64,000 bases of DNA from positions 930,001 through 994,000 of the forward strand of contig CAXXJA010000002.1 in the NCBI GenBank assembly GCA_963678555.2. Reading direction: 5' to 3'. The notes under the pieces were generated by a model that saw nothing but the letters and a program-made list of their open reading frames with translations, was not told the origin of the DNA and did no database searches. Each line of letters starts with the position of its first letter. Position 1 is the first letter of the stretch. The translations under genes were made by a program, and so were the position numbers. Shown here piece by piece: positions 35,036 through 44,221 of the stretch. Source of the stretch: SABI01 sp963678555. GTDB lineage: Bacteria > Spirochaetota > Spirochaetia > Sphaerochaetales > Sphaerochaetaceae.

Positions 35036-35972
35036 CGGTTTCTTCCCCTTTCTTCCGTGCGACTCTCAGCTTCGCGCTGCGGGAAGGAGGATTCGCTTCG
35101 CACTCTGCTTCATCTGCTGTAACGGGCTTTTTCGTTATAATACTGATGTCGCTTGTTTTTCCGCAGGTGCAGATGGGTGCTTTCGGGGGGCAGATGCATC
35201 CCTTCTCACGCTCTTTCAGCAGATGCTTCACAGGACGATCCTCGAGTGAGTGAAAACTTATGACGCCCAGGTATCCACCAGGAGCGAGAATATCGATAGC
35301 ACGGTGCAGAGAGGGAACGATCCGATCAAGTTCGCCATTCACCTCGATCCTGAGCGCCTGGAAGGTGCGGGTGGCAGGGTGTATCCTCTGGAACCGGTAG
35401 TTCGCCGGCACTGCATGGTAGATGATCGATGCGAGCTGATCAGAGTAGACTATCTCCCCCTCACTGCGGGAGGTGCAGATCGCACGCGCTATCCGTCGTG
35501 CATACCGCTCTTCTCCGTAGAGGAATATGATCCTGCTCAGATCCTGCTCGCTGTAGGTATTGACGACATGAAAGGCATCTGTCCTTGCTGATGCATCAAG
35601 CCTCATGTCAAGCCGTTCGGATTTCGAGAAGCTGAAGCCGCGATGGGATTCAACGTAATGAAAAATGGAGATGCCGAGATCAAACAGAATTACCGACGGC
35701 GCCGGTCCCTCATAGGTCTCAAGGAAGGTATCGAACCAGGTGTTCACTGCAGTAAAACGCTCACCGTACACGCTCAGGCGGTTGACAGCCTTTGCCATGA
35801 TTGTCTCATCCCGGTCGAGACCGGTGACGTTGAGAAACGGATACGCTTCAAGGAAGAGAGCCGAATGGCCTCCCTCTCCCAGAGTGCAGTCAATCATATA
35901 CGGATGGGCAGTGTCCGGGATGAGGTGTTGGAGGGTCGGTCCTGCGAGGACAGGAGTGTGTACGTATTCCAT
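35028..35972 (-). CDS. rsmH: 16S rRNA m4C1402 methyltransferase RsmH
   Basis: RsmH (MraW) methylates N4 of C1402 in 16S rRNA using S-adenosylmethionine. The 314-residue protein begins MEYVHTPVLAG, has the SAM motif DCTLGEGGHSALFLE (about 29-43), LFDLGISIFHYVES, and the C-terminal GVISFHSLEDRPVKHLLKE, with a cysteine-rich tail (CICPPKAPICTCGK). Its ATG shares one base pair step with the mraZ stop (TAATG). Confidence 0.96.
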   Translation of the reverse strand: MEYVHTPVLAGPTLQHLIPDTAHPYMIDCTLGEGGHSALFLEAYPFLNVTGLDRDETIMAKAVNRLSVYGERFTAVNTWFDTFLETYEGPAPSVILFDLGISIFHYVESHRGFSFSKSERLDMRLDASARTDAFHVVNTYSEQDLSRIIFLYGEERYARRIARAICTSRSEGEIVYSDQLASIIYHAVPANYRFQRIHPATRTFQALRIEVNGELDRIVPSLHRAIDILAPGGYLGVISFHSLEDRPVKHLLKEREKGCICPPKAPICTCGKTSDISIITKKPVTADEAECEANPPSRSAKLRVARKKGEETDV

Positions 35973-36436
35973 TACTTCTTTCCCTCCCCGTACAGCTGAT
36001 TGCTCAGGTCCTGAGATGCCTGTGAGAAGAGCGCCTCACTCTCATTGAGATACTGTTCATACGAGGGCACTGACCACAGTTCCATGTAGGTGGAGATTCC
36101 GAGGAGCACGGTCTCCTCCTTCAGTTCGATATTGATCTTGGTTCTCAGCTGAGGCGGTATCAGAAGTCGTCCGGACTTGTCTATCTCGACCTCCATCGCC
36201 TGACCGATGATGATACGCTGAAGGATACGGGTCTGGGAATTGAACATCGCTCCATCACCGTCCATGATCTTACGGCGTATCTTCTCGAAGTATTCGGGCG
36301 TCATCAGCCACAGACAGTTCTCAACGGCGCGGGTGATGATGAGAGTGGTGTGCCCGTCCAGGGCAGCTCTGACTTTAGAGGGAATAAGGATTCGACCTTT
36401 TTCGTCGATTGTGTTTCTGTATTCACCGGTTAACAT
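35972..36436 (-). CDS. mraZ: Division-cluster transcriptional regulator MraZ
   Basis: MraZ forms a ring of AbrB-like folds and binds repeated boxes in its own promoter region. The 154-residue protein has two copies of the fold: MLTGEYRNTIDEKGRILIP and the second, EVEIDKSGRLLIPPQLR. The frame is open 17 codons further upstream, but ATG 36436 has AAGGGG at proper spacing and starts like the family. It is the first gene of the cluster; its likely target array lies at 36474-36516. Confidence 0.95.
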   Translation of the reverse strand: MLTGEYRNTIDEKGRILIPSKVRAALDGHTTLIITRAVENCLWLMTPEYFEKIRRKIMDGDGAMFNSQTRILQRIIIGQAMEVEIDKSGRLLIPPQLRTKINIELKEETVLLGISTYMELWSVPSYEQYLNESEALFSQASQDLSNQLYGEGKK

Positions 36437-36473
36437 TGATCCCCTTGTTCTGTGCCAATTACCACATGAATTC

Positions 36474-36516
36474 CCATATAACACCACTTATCGGGAATTT
36501 TTACCACTTTCTACCA
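36474..36516 (-). promoter_or_regulatory. MraZ-box array, 10-bp phase
   Basis: Reading the minus strand, TGG(T/G) occurs at 36516, 36506, 36486 and 36476, all in one exact 10-bp register; the position expected at 36496 reads TTCC instead. MraZ in other bacteria binds repeated TGGG-type boxes with 10-bp spacing. The array sits between the promoter and the mraZ start. Confidence 0.65.
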
Positions 36517-36519
36517 TCA

Positions 36520-36548
36520 ACTATAGTATCGGTTCCACCGGGACACAA
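36520..36548 (-). promoter_or_regulatory. Promoter of the division cluster
   Basis: Minus-strand TTGTGT (36548-36543), 17-bp spacer, TATAGT (36525-36520). The MraZ boxes start within a few bases downstream, so a bound MraZ ring would cover the initial transcribed region. Confidence 0.65.
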
Positions 36549-36674
36549 GAATGATACAAGAGAAAAATCACTGGTGACAGGGGAAAAAAATAGAAACCGG
36601 TAAACATCCGTTCACAGCCTGCAGAAGAAAAGAGAGAAATTTATTCTTTTACGATGAATGAATTACCTGAAGAC

Positions 36675-36703
36675 AGACCCTTCCAGGGGAGGAGGAAGGG
36701 TCT
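36675..36703. terminator. Strong hairpin downstream of the GH57 branching-enzyme gene
   Basis: AGACCCTTCC (36675-36684) and GGAAGGGTCT (36694-36703) form a perfect 10-bp stem, 57 bp beyond the stop. No clear T run follows on the minus strand, so it may be a weak or Rho-assisted terminator. The rest of 36549-36759 shows nothing else. Confidence 0.5.
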
Positions 36704-36759
36704 CACAGAGCGGCTGCATCTGATTCTGGTAACGGTTGTCCGATGTCTTCAGAGACCCG

Positions 36760-38376
36760 TCAACCGTTGTATCTGTTGCGGTCGCTGTCCTTGTTAAACA
36801 TATTGTAGTCGATATCCGGGAAGACGATGTCTCGCTTCTCCGCCTTCACAAGCCATTCGGTATTCACGGCATTCTTGCACATGTGCTCATAGACAACCGA
36901 GAAATTCTGTACATGGTCGAACAGTCTCCGCGACGCATAGGAGGAACTCGTGCCGTTATGCATGATGAAGGGCCAGTCGCTCGCCATCGAGAGGATCACC
37001 TCGCGGGCGGCCTGGTTGAGGAACCGCTTCTTGAGTGAGTTCTGATGGGGAAATCGTACTGCAAGCTCTTCCATCCGCTGCAGGGCCTTATGGACATGAC
37101 GGTAGGCATGAACGTTGTGCCCGTCAGTCCACACGTTGGCATAGCCCCCCTCTCCCCAGCTGCTGAAGGCCGGGGTCAGTTCCTGGACATCCGGATAGGT
37201 TGCTATGTAATCCTTCGGCGTGTTGAATCCGACGTCATCCGTCTGTGCCGCAAGGCGTATTACCGTATCGAGCCAGTCAATGCCCTCATGCCACCAGTGC
37301 CCGAACAGTTCAGCATCGAAGGCGAGGGTATAGAACGGAGGTCTGTCAAGGAGGCCTTTGAGTTTCTCGGTCTTGCGAGTCACCTCATACAGGAAGTTCG
37401 ATGCGTGCTCCGAGACCTTTCTCTGTGCCTTCTCTATCGAATAGAAACGCTTTTCCTGTGAACCGGTTATGGCGTAGTATTTGAAGCCGGTGAAGGCGCG
37501 TGCCTGCGGCTCATGAATATAGGGTCTGATGTACTCCATCGGCAGGTCATAGCCGATGTCGCGGTAGAACTCTCTATACACGGGGTCTGAAGGATAGCCC
37601 TCGACATTGGACCAGACGAGATTCGTCAGGTGGTAGTCCCGGGCGAATGCGTACACACCGCCGGGTGTGATGACCGGAGCGTAGTTTCCACGCTCTGGTC
37701 GCGTCTCACTGAGACTGAATGCCTGAGCTCCGAGCTGGAAGAAGGATATGTTCTCCTTCTTCAGATATTCATCGAGACCGGGATAGAAACCGCATTCGGG
37801 AAGCCAGAATCCCTTGGGCCGCTTCTTGAAGAAGTTCACATGCGTCTGTACCGCCAGTTCCACCTGTGCATTGACCGCTGTCGGGTATTCGCTGTACAAG
37901 GGGAGAAAGGCATGGGTTGCTGCCGTTGTGATGAGTTCGACGTTGCCTGACTCCTCCAGATCTGAGAACCCTGAGAGGATATTGCACTGATATTCATCAA
38001 AATAGTCCGACAGGTTCTCTCTGATACGTGCCACATACGATTCCACGACAGGTGTCAGTTCGGGAGACTCCGTGGCGACTCTATTCAACTCCTTCTTCCC
38101 CAGTTCTTCCTGCATGCGCAGGTAGTTGGTGAAGCGACCCTGAAGGATCGGGTCGATGAGCATGGTGCACAGTGTCGGTGAGAGCGAGATGGTCATCCGG
38201 AAAGGGATCTCATCCTCCCTGAGTTTCTTGAGCATCCTCAGCAGAGGGAGATAGGTCTCGCTGATAGATTCGAACAGCCAGTCCTCCTCAAGAAACCGTG
38301 GATACTCTGGGTGTCGTACAAAGGGGAGGTGAGCATTCAGGGTCAGGCCGATCGAGCCTTTCTTTTTCTTGTTCAT
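36760..38376 (-). CDS. GH57/DUF1957 1,4-alpha-glucan branching enzyme-like protein
   Basis: A 538-residue protein of the GH57 branching-enzyme class. The N-terminal strand GLTLNAHLPFVRHPE is the usual first conserved region; the catalytic nucleophile Glu should be the one in GFWLPECGFYPGLDEY (about 205-220), and the acid Asp lies in AFDAELFGHWWHEGIDWL (about 350). The extra C-terminal helical domain (after about 420) matches the DUF1957 layout. The family makes alpha-1,6 branches in glycogen-like glucans in the cytoplasm. It overlaps the DUF4912 gene by four bases. Confidence 0.88.
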   Translation of the reverse strand: MNKKKKGSIGLTLNAHLPFVRHPEYPRFLEEDWLFESISETYLPLLRMLKKLREDEIPFRMTISLSPTLCTMLIDPILQGRFTNYLRMQEELGKKELNRVATESPELTPVVESYVARIRENLSDYFDEYQCNILSGFSDLEESGNVELITTAATHAFLPLYSEYPTAVNAQVELAVQTHVNFFKKRPKGFWLPECGFYPGLDEYLKKENISFFQLGAQAFSLSETRPERGNYAPVITPGGVYAFARDYHLTNLVWSNVEGYPSDPVYREFYRDIGYDLPMEYIRPYIHEPQARAFTGFKYYAITGSQEKRFYSIEKAQRKVSEHASNFLYEVTRKTEKLKGLLDRPPFYTLAFDAELFGHWWHEGIDWLDTVIRLAAQTDDVGFNTPKDYIATYPDVQELTPAFSSWGEGGYANVWTDGHNVHAYRHVHKALQRMEELAVRFPHQNSLKKRFLNQAAREVILSMASDWPFIMHNGTSSSYASRRLFDHVQNFSVVYEHMCKNAVNTEWLVKAEKRDIVFPDIDYNMFNKDSDRNRYNG

Positions 38377-39110
38377 GCCAGTTCTCTCTTTTGCTCAAGG
38401 GCAGTAAAGATCTCATGGATGGCGCGGGAATCAACCAGCACGCCTCCCTTGGTCACGAGGGATGAGAACATAAGGTAGAAATCATCCTCATTCTCCTCCA
38501 GTTCATCTATATGGTCCTGGAAATAGGGCCTGCGGGTCGATATGGTATTGCTTGTGGCAAGCACACCCACCTCATCATCGTCGTACTGATACATCAGGGA
38601 AATATAGAAGGAGCGTCCGCGCTCGGGGAGGTTCACATTCCATGAGATATCATCTGCGGCAACCGGTATATCGAAGGAATCGACAAGGTCGCCATGCACA
38701 AGATCACACATGAATACACGAAGGAGGAAGGATGGATCCCTGGAGTTCTCTGACAGCTTCTTGAAGTCAGCGGGTCCGATCGACCAGTAGGCGTGTGCCC
38801 AGGAGGGATCCTTGAGGAGCAGGTGAATAGCAGTTTCACTGTAGAAGGGAGGCAGCTCCTGCACTCCAGGCAGAGAGCCTACCTGAAAGTCCTCCGGACT
38901 TTCATATATCTGATTGAAATAGCGTTTCTGATTGGAAGGGGAATAGAGTGCACTGAGCGTGGAGTATTCTGCTCCGTACTCCTCGAACAACTCATGAAGG
39001 GCTTCCCTCAGATCATCCTCCGCCAACTGATCACCTTTCTCAATACCATATCTCTTCGCAATGAACTGCAACTCGGAAATCGAAAGAGCTTCAATATTGG
39101 GTATGATCAT
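38373..39110 (-). CDS. DUF4912-domain protein
   Basis: A 245-residue protein of unknown function. The start was set at ATG 39110 because GAGGTGG lies just before it; the frame is open 16 codons further. Residues 5-45 form a helix-rich SAP/Rho-N-like segment (ALSISELQFIAKRYGIEKG). The DUF4912 region follows (LPPFYSETAIHLLLKDPSWAHAYWSI, about 85-110), where related proteins show a sugar-binding-like beta sandwich. Translational coupling to the GH57 branching enzyme suggests a role in alpha-glucan handling; this is inference from position. Confidence 0.8.
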   Translation of the reverse strand: MIIPNIEALSISELQFIAKRYGIEKGDQLAEDDLREALHELFEEYGAEYSTLSALYSPSNQKRYFNQIYESPEDFQVGSLPGVQELPPFYSETAIHLLLKDPSWAHAYWSIGPADFKKLSENSRDPSFLLRVFMCDLVHGDLVDSFDIPVAADDISWNVNLPERGRSFYISLMYQYDDDEVGVLATSNTISTRRPYFQDHIDELEENEDDFYLMFSSLVTKGGVLVDSRAIHEIFTALEQKRELA

Positions 39111-39276
39111 AACCACCTCGCTACCTTGATATATGCTAGAGTCAGAAACATGCACCAATGGTAGAGAAATAGACTAAAAGAGTCAACATTCCGGGAGACC
39201 GGTACTCGCCGTATCAGGCAGGTGATGCAAAATCAGTTCAAATGACCGAAAGCTACTGCTCAGGAAGCCTCTTGTA

Positions 39277-39285
39277 TGGTATGAT
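39277..39285 (+). promoter_or_regulatory. Extended -10 element before the DUF3536 GH57 gene (leaderless layout)
   Basis: TGGTATGAT: TG at 39277-39278 and TATGAT at 39280-39285. The ATG at 39294 follows eight bases later with no Shine-Dalgarno sequence. No good -35 box is visible, as extended -10 promoters allow. Confidence 0.4.
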
Positions 39286-39293
39286 CATGTTTC

Positions 39294-41645
39294 ATGGACA
39301 CCAACACACAAAACAGAACTGCTCTGATCATACACGGACATTTCTATCAACCGCCGCGGGAGAACCCGCTGAGTGAGCTGATTCCCGCTCAGAGCTCAGC
39401 CGCACCGCTGTCGAACTGGAATGAGAGAGTCTACAGTGAATGCTACAGAATGAACGCCTATTCACGCTACCTGGACGGCTACGGCCACGTATCCGATATC
39501 GTGAACAATTATGAATATATCAGTTTCAATTTCGGTCCCACCCTGCTTAACTGGATGGCCGCTCACCACGGACGCACATACAAGAGAATCATCGAGGCGG
39601 ACAGGACGAGCAGAGACCGTCTCGGGCACGGCAATGCCATAGCTCAGGTGTACAACCATACGATCCTGCCTCTTGCATCCAGAAGAGATTCAAAGATGCA
39701 GATAGCCTGGGGGATCCGTGACTTTGAGCAGCGGTTCAGCAGAAGACCCGAAGGGATCTGGCTTTCAGAGACTGCGGTGAATGCCCGTGTCATTGATGAC
39801 CTTCTTGATGCGGATATCTCGTATCTCATCCTGTCTCCATACCAGTGCAATATGGTTGAAACAGCCAACGGTGATATGAAGCAGGTCAACGCACACGAAG
39901 TGCCCTATTGGGAGCCGTTCCTCGTGGAAGGTGAGAGCGGAAGGACGATACCTGTGTTCTTCTATCACCCGGATCTTGCCAGCTCAATCAGTTTCGGTCA
40001 TCTGCTGCATGATGCAGACACGATGTACCGCAGGATACAGGAGATCAGAGATACCGATAAAGCTCCTCTGATCAACACCGCAACCGACGGAGAGATCTAC
40101 GGTCACCACGAACCCTTCGGTGACATGGCCCTTGCTGCACTGGTGAAGAAATCGTGCGAAAAGCATGACTTCACACTCACCAACTACGCTGCATACCTGA
40201 GTGAGCATCCTGCTGTCAGAAAGGCTGTCCTCCACCTCGGAGAGGAGGGAAAGGGAACCAGCTGGTCCTGTTCTCATGGGGTTTCCAGGTGGTACAAGGA
40301 CTGCGGGTGCCACACCGGAGGACAGGAGGGGTGGAACCAGAAGTGGCGAACCCCCCTGAGAGAGGCATTCGATTACCTTGCTGAACGGATCGATACGGCC
40401 TTCGATCAGGAGGTCGCCCGGTTGACCGATTCCACGATTGAACCCGATGACCTGCTCGAACGCTATGTCGATGTTATGAGCAATTTCGTCTATACACCCG
40501 ATTTCTTTCACACTCTGGAGGACGAGGGTGTTGTGATACGCAACCGGCAGCGACTTGCCATCCTCCTTGAGGGACAGAAGTTCAAACATTTCATGTTCAC
40601 CTCCTGTGGATGGTTCTTCAATGACCTCGCCGGGATAGAGCCGAAACAGAATATCATGTATGCCGTCCAGGCTCTCAGCTGCTACGAAGAGAATCTCAGT
40701 GAAGCCGAGGTGAAGGAATTCTACCGTATTCTCTCCAAGGCGAAGAGTAACCGGAGAAATGACGGATCAGGAAGGAGCATCGCACTGACCTGTCAGAAGG
40801 TGGTGAGCGGGGTGATAGAGGCAGCCACCTACTTCATTCTCAACAGGACCTTCGCACAGCAGGAGGATCGGCACCACACCTACGGGAAGTTCTCACTTAC
40901 CATGATCGAGGTCTGCAGGAACGACCGGTTCTGCTTCTCTCTCCATTTCAGTGATACACGAACACTCGAACAGTACTATGTCAAGGCACACATCCATATC
41001 CCGAATGACCGCAGAGGGTACACGATGGAAGTTTCGGTCAGGCACAGTGAAGAGGAGGAAGAGGTGATCGAACAGTATGACGATTCCTATCTTCCCCTTG
41101 AACTCATCGAGGAGGCCTACAGCTGGATCGATGCCTCGATGAACACAATGAGCGACGAGGAGATGCTTCGTGTGGCCCGCACCATCAGATACTACACGCT
41201 GCTGATTCAGGGCAAGAAGAACGTGGCCTCACAGACGTTGTTCATCGAGACAATGGGGACCAGTCTCTCTGCACTGAGATCGCTGTTCACGACACCACAG
41301 ACCATCAGCTGGTCTCAGAAGCGGGAATCGATAGGGGATATACTCCGTTTCATCCGCCTCACCGGCAGAGAGATGGAACACCAGACTGTCATAAGCATCT
41401 TCTCACAGGAGATCGAACGTACCGCCCGGGAAATCGACACCTTCGGGTTCAACTACCACCGTGGATCCTACCTCCTTGATGTCATCCGTGTAGCACGTGA
41501 GCAGGCCTATCAGCCCGATATCACGATCGCACAGGAATCACTGAGGGAGATCATCAAAGGGGAAGGAGTACAGGAAATCTCCCCTCCCCTCACCCGGAAT
41601 CTCATCAGTGAACTGAGGAGGGAGCTCAACTTCTCTCCCGACTGA
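39294..41645 (+). CDS. GH57 family DUF3536 glycoside hydrolase
   Basis: A 783-residue protein with an N-terminal GH57 barrel: IIHGHFYQPPREN (about 12-24), the likely nucleophile Glu in EGIWLSETAVN (about 159), and NTATDGEIYGHHEPFGDMAL (about 260-280) with the acid region. The C-terminal half (DUF3536) is helical and charged. The family probably acts on alpha-glucans such as glycogen, but exact activity is not established. It is transcribed divergently from the DUF4912/branching-enzyme pair across 183 bp, so the three may share regulation. Confidence 0.87.
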   Translation: MDTNTQNRTALIIHGHFYQPPRENPLSELIPAQSSAAPLSNWNERVYSECYRMNAYSRYLDGYGHVSDIVNNYEYISFNFGPTLLNWMAAHHGRTYKRIIEADRTSRDRLGHGNAIAQVYNHTILPLASRRDSKMQIAWGIRDFEQRFSRRPEGIWLSETAVNARVIDDLLDADISYLILSPYQCNMVETANGDMKQVNAHEVPYWEPFLVEGESGRTIPVFFYHPDLASSISFGHLLHDADTMYRRIQEIRDTDKAPLINTATDGEIYGHHEPFGDMALAALVKKSCEKHDFTLTNYAAYLSEHPAVRKAVLHLGEEGKGTSWSCSHGVSRWYKDCGCHTGGQEGWNQKWRTPLREAFDYLAERIDTAFDQEVARLTDSTIEPDDLLERYVDVMSNFVYTPDFFHTLEDEGVVIRNRQRLAILLEGQKFKHFMFTSCGWFFNDLAGIEPKQNIMYAVQALSCYEENLSEAEVKEFYRILSKAKSNRRNDGSGRSIALTCQKVVSGVIEAATYFILNRTFAQQEDRHHTYGKFSLTMIEVCRNDRFCFSLHFSDTRTLEQYYVKAHIHIPNDRRGYTMEVSVRHSEEEEEVIEQYDDSYLPLELIEEAYSWIDASMNTMSDEEMLRVARTIRYYTLLIQGKKNVASQTLFIETMGTSLSALRSLFTTPQTISWSQKRESIGDILRFIRLTGREMEHQTVISIFSQEIERTAREIDTFGFNYHRGSYLLDVIRVAREQAYQPDITIAQESLREIIKGEGVQEISPPLTRNLISELRRELNFSPD

Positions 41646-41661
41646 GGTACCGGCAGAAGGC

Positions 41662-43347
41662 TCAGCCCTGGCCGGAAGCCGTGTCCAGACCCGACAGGAG
41701 TGCAGAAGCATGCTCGAGTGCACGTTCATCATGCTCATGCCCGCTGAGCATGCGGGCAATCTCCTCAACTCTGTCACTTCCTCCGACTTCTCTGATATGA
41801 GAGTAGGTACGTACTTCGTCACTGTGTTTACTGACGACCAGATGGTTCTGGGCGAACGAAGCGATCGAGGCAAGGTGTGTGATGGCAATCACCTGGTGAT
41901 GGGTGGCTATCTGAGATATCTGACGTCCCACCGCAAGAGCAACCTTCCCCCCGATACCGGTATCCACTTCATCAAAGATCAGCGTGTCTATCGTATCTGA
42001 TGAGCTGAGCACCCGCTTGATCGAGAGCATCACACGGGAAAGCTCGCCTCCGCTGGCAATTTCTTTGAGTCGCCTCAGATCCTCCCCGAGGTTTGCCGAG
42101 AACATGAACTCGAGCGTATCTCTGCCATGGACAGTATACTCCGCCTCCCTGATATCTATGGAGAACCTCACATGTTCCATGTTAAGCTCCATCAGCTGTT
42201 CACGTATCTTCCGAGAAAGGATATCGGCATGGGTTTTTCTCGATTCACTCAGGGCACGGGCCGATTCTGCCAGCTCCTGTTCGCGTGAGGAGAGCCTGCC
42301 GTTCAGTTCCTCCAGGAGCTCCGTACTGTCACTCGAGAGTTTCAGTTTCTTCTCACTCTCCTCCTGAAAGGCAAGGACCGCCTCAATCGAGGTCCCGTAT
42401 TTCTTCTTAAGACGCTGGATCTGTGCCAGACGGTCCTGGAGAGCATCAAGCTGATGCTGGGAGAAACTCATCGAGGAAAGATAGTCACGCACCGTATAGG
42501 TGATATCTTCGAGCTCGACCGCCATCGAGTCTACCCGGGAAGCGACCTCAGCGAAGGAATCATCGATCTTGGCAATCTTGCGGGAAAACTGGCGGGTCAG
42601 CTGAATTGCAGGAAGGGCTCCGTCGGCCTGTGATGTACCCTTCAGTGTCTGGTAGAGCTGTTCGGCATTGTCATGAATTGTCTCATACTGACTCAGCACA
42701 TCGATCTCGCTCCTGAGTTGATCATCCTCCCCCACCTTGAGCTCTGCACGTCTGAGCTCATCAACCACAAAGCCGAGGTAGTCCTCCTCCCTCTGTGCCT
42801 GAGTGATGCTCACCTGCAGCCCATCGATTTCACTGAGAAGGTCCTGACGTTCGTCATAGATCCTGCGGTATCGGGTCAGCAGTTCAGCGTTACCCGCATA
42901 GGCATCGACTATTGTTCGCTGTTTGACATTCGACAGAAGAGACTGATGCTCACTCTGGCCGTGAATATCGAACAGGGAATGAGAAAGGAATGAAAGATCT
43001 CCGAGAGTCATAGGCTGTGACTGTACGTATATCGATCCTCTCGAGTTCAGACGGACAGTACGGGTGATAATAAGAGGTTCACCGTCAAGATGAATCGACC
43101 GTGAGGAGAGAAACTCAAGAATCTGGGGCTGATTCTCGACTGAGAGAGAAGCGGTGACCGAGGCTTCACTTTCTCCTGATCGGATGATGGAAGAATCAAC
43201 TTTATCCCCGAACAGAATGCTCAGGGCACCGAGAATAATGGACTTTCCGGCCCCGGTTTCGCCTGTCAGCACGGTAAACCCGGGCCTGAACTGTATCGTC
43301 AGCGATTCGATGAGTGCAAGATTACGTATCGTCAGGCTTTCAAGCAT
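41662..43347 (-). CDS. recN: DNA repair ATPase RecN
   Basis: RecN is an SMC-like protein recruited to double-strand breaks. The 561-residue protein begins MLESLTIRNLALIESLTIQF, with Walker A TGETGAGKSII (about 33-43), long coiled-coil arms (about 150-350, e.g. LLEELNGRLSSREQELAESA), a signature in IASGGELSRVMLSIK and Walker B TLIFDEVDTGIGGKVA. The upstream open frame starts 10 codons earlier, but ATG 43347 matches the family start and overlaps the end of nadK. Confidence 0.95.
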   Translation of the reverse strand: MLESLTIRNLALIESLTIQFRPGFTVLTGETGAGKSIILGALSILFGDKVDSSIIRSGESEASVTASLSVENQPQILEFLSSRSIHLDGEPLIITRTVRLNSRGSIYVQSQPMTLGDLSFLSHSLFDIHGQSEHQSLLSNVKQRTIVDAYAGNAELLTRYRRIYDERQDLLSEIDGLQVSITQAQREEDYLGFVVDELRRAELKVGEDDQLRSEIDVLSQYETIHDNAEQLYQTLKGTSQADGALPAIQLTRQFSRKIAKIDDSFAEVASRVDSMAVELEDITYTVRDYLSSMSFSQHQLDALQDRLAQIQRLKKKYGTSIEAVLAFQEESEKKLKLSSDSTELLEELNGRLSSREQELAESARALSESRKTHADILSRKIREQLMELNMEHVRFSIDIREAEYTVHGRDTLEFMFSANLGEDLRRLKEIASGGELSRVMLSIKRVLSSSDTIDTLIFDEVDTGIGGKVALAVGRQISQIATHHQVIAITHLASIASFAQNHLVVSKHSDEVRTYSHIREVGGSDRVEEIARMLSGHEHDERALEHASALLSGLDTASGQG

Positions 43348-44209
43348 GCATGCCCCCGGACCAGTTGAGTTTGTCACGTATCACTTCATAATAGTTACGC
43401 TTGGTAGATTCAATCAGCAACGCTTTCGAGTGAGATTTCTCTACGATGATTTCATCGCCCTCCTCAAGCGGGAAAAGCACCTGCCCGTCGACCGTCAGGG
43501 AGAGCTGTGTCTTCTGATAGGGAAGGACCACTATCCGGACCACATCATCACCGGTGACGACCAGAGGCCGGTTGGAAAGGGTGAAGGCACAGATCGGATT
43601 AATGATAAGGGCATCCAGATCCACATCGAGGATAGGCCCCCCTGCAGCAAGGGAATACCCGGTGGAGCCTGTAGGGGTTGCGACGATAACACCATCGCTT
43701 CTGAACAGTCCACCGTTGGTGTCGTTGATATACAGCTGCAGAAGCACCATCTTGGAAATCCCGCTGCTCGATATCGTCACCTCATTGAGGCCATGAGAAT
43801 GAAAGAGCCTCCTGTCCTTTCGCATCACCGATACGCGCACCATGAGACGTCTCGATACGCGGGCAGTACCCTTTTCCCAGAGTTCAAAGGCCTCTTTCCA
43901 CTCATCCTTTCCCACTTCTGTGATGAAGCCGAACGAGCCGAGATTGACTGCCAGCATCGGGATCCCCCGGGAATGGAGGAAGCGGGAACAGGAAAGCACC
44001 GTACCGTCGCCACCGAGGATGATGGCAAAATCGGTCGCGTCAGGAACCGAGGACACCTCATCAAAGGTAGTCGTGAACATGACGTCAAAGGAGATCCCAC
44101 GCTCAGCGAAGTACTGACTCATCTCCTCTACGAGACACTCAGTCTCCTCCTTGTGGGAATTCGCGAGGATCGCTATGTGATGTACGGTCCGTTTCTCTCG
44201 TGAATGCAC
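43340..44209 (-). CDS. nadK: NAD kinase
   Basis: Phosphorylates NAD to NADP. The 289-residue protein has IILGGDGTVL (about 63-72), the NE/D-type ISSSGISKMVLLQLYIN region, and GVIVATPTGSTGYSLAAGGP (about 178-197), which holds the active-site loop. It starts with GTG at 44209 after GAGGAGG. The 3' end overlaps recN by 8 bp; nadK next to recN is a common arrangement in many bacteria. Confidence 0.96.
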   Translation of the reverse strand: MHSREKRTVHHIAILANSHKEETECLVEEMSQYFAERGISFDVMFTTTFDEVSSVPDATDFAIILGGDGTVLSCSRFLHSRGIPMLAVNLGSFGFITEVGKDEWKEAFELWEKGTARVSRRLMVRVSVMRKDRRLFHSHGLNEVTISSSGISKMVLLQLYINDTNGGLFRSDGVIVATPTGSTGYSLAAGGPILDVDLDALIINPICAFTLSNRPLVVTGDDVVRIVVLPYQKTQLSLTVDGQVLFPLEEGDEIIVEKSHSKALLIESTKRNYYEVIRDKLNWSGGMHA

Positions 44210-44221
44210 GGCAAGTCCTCC

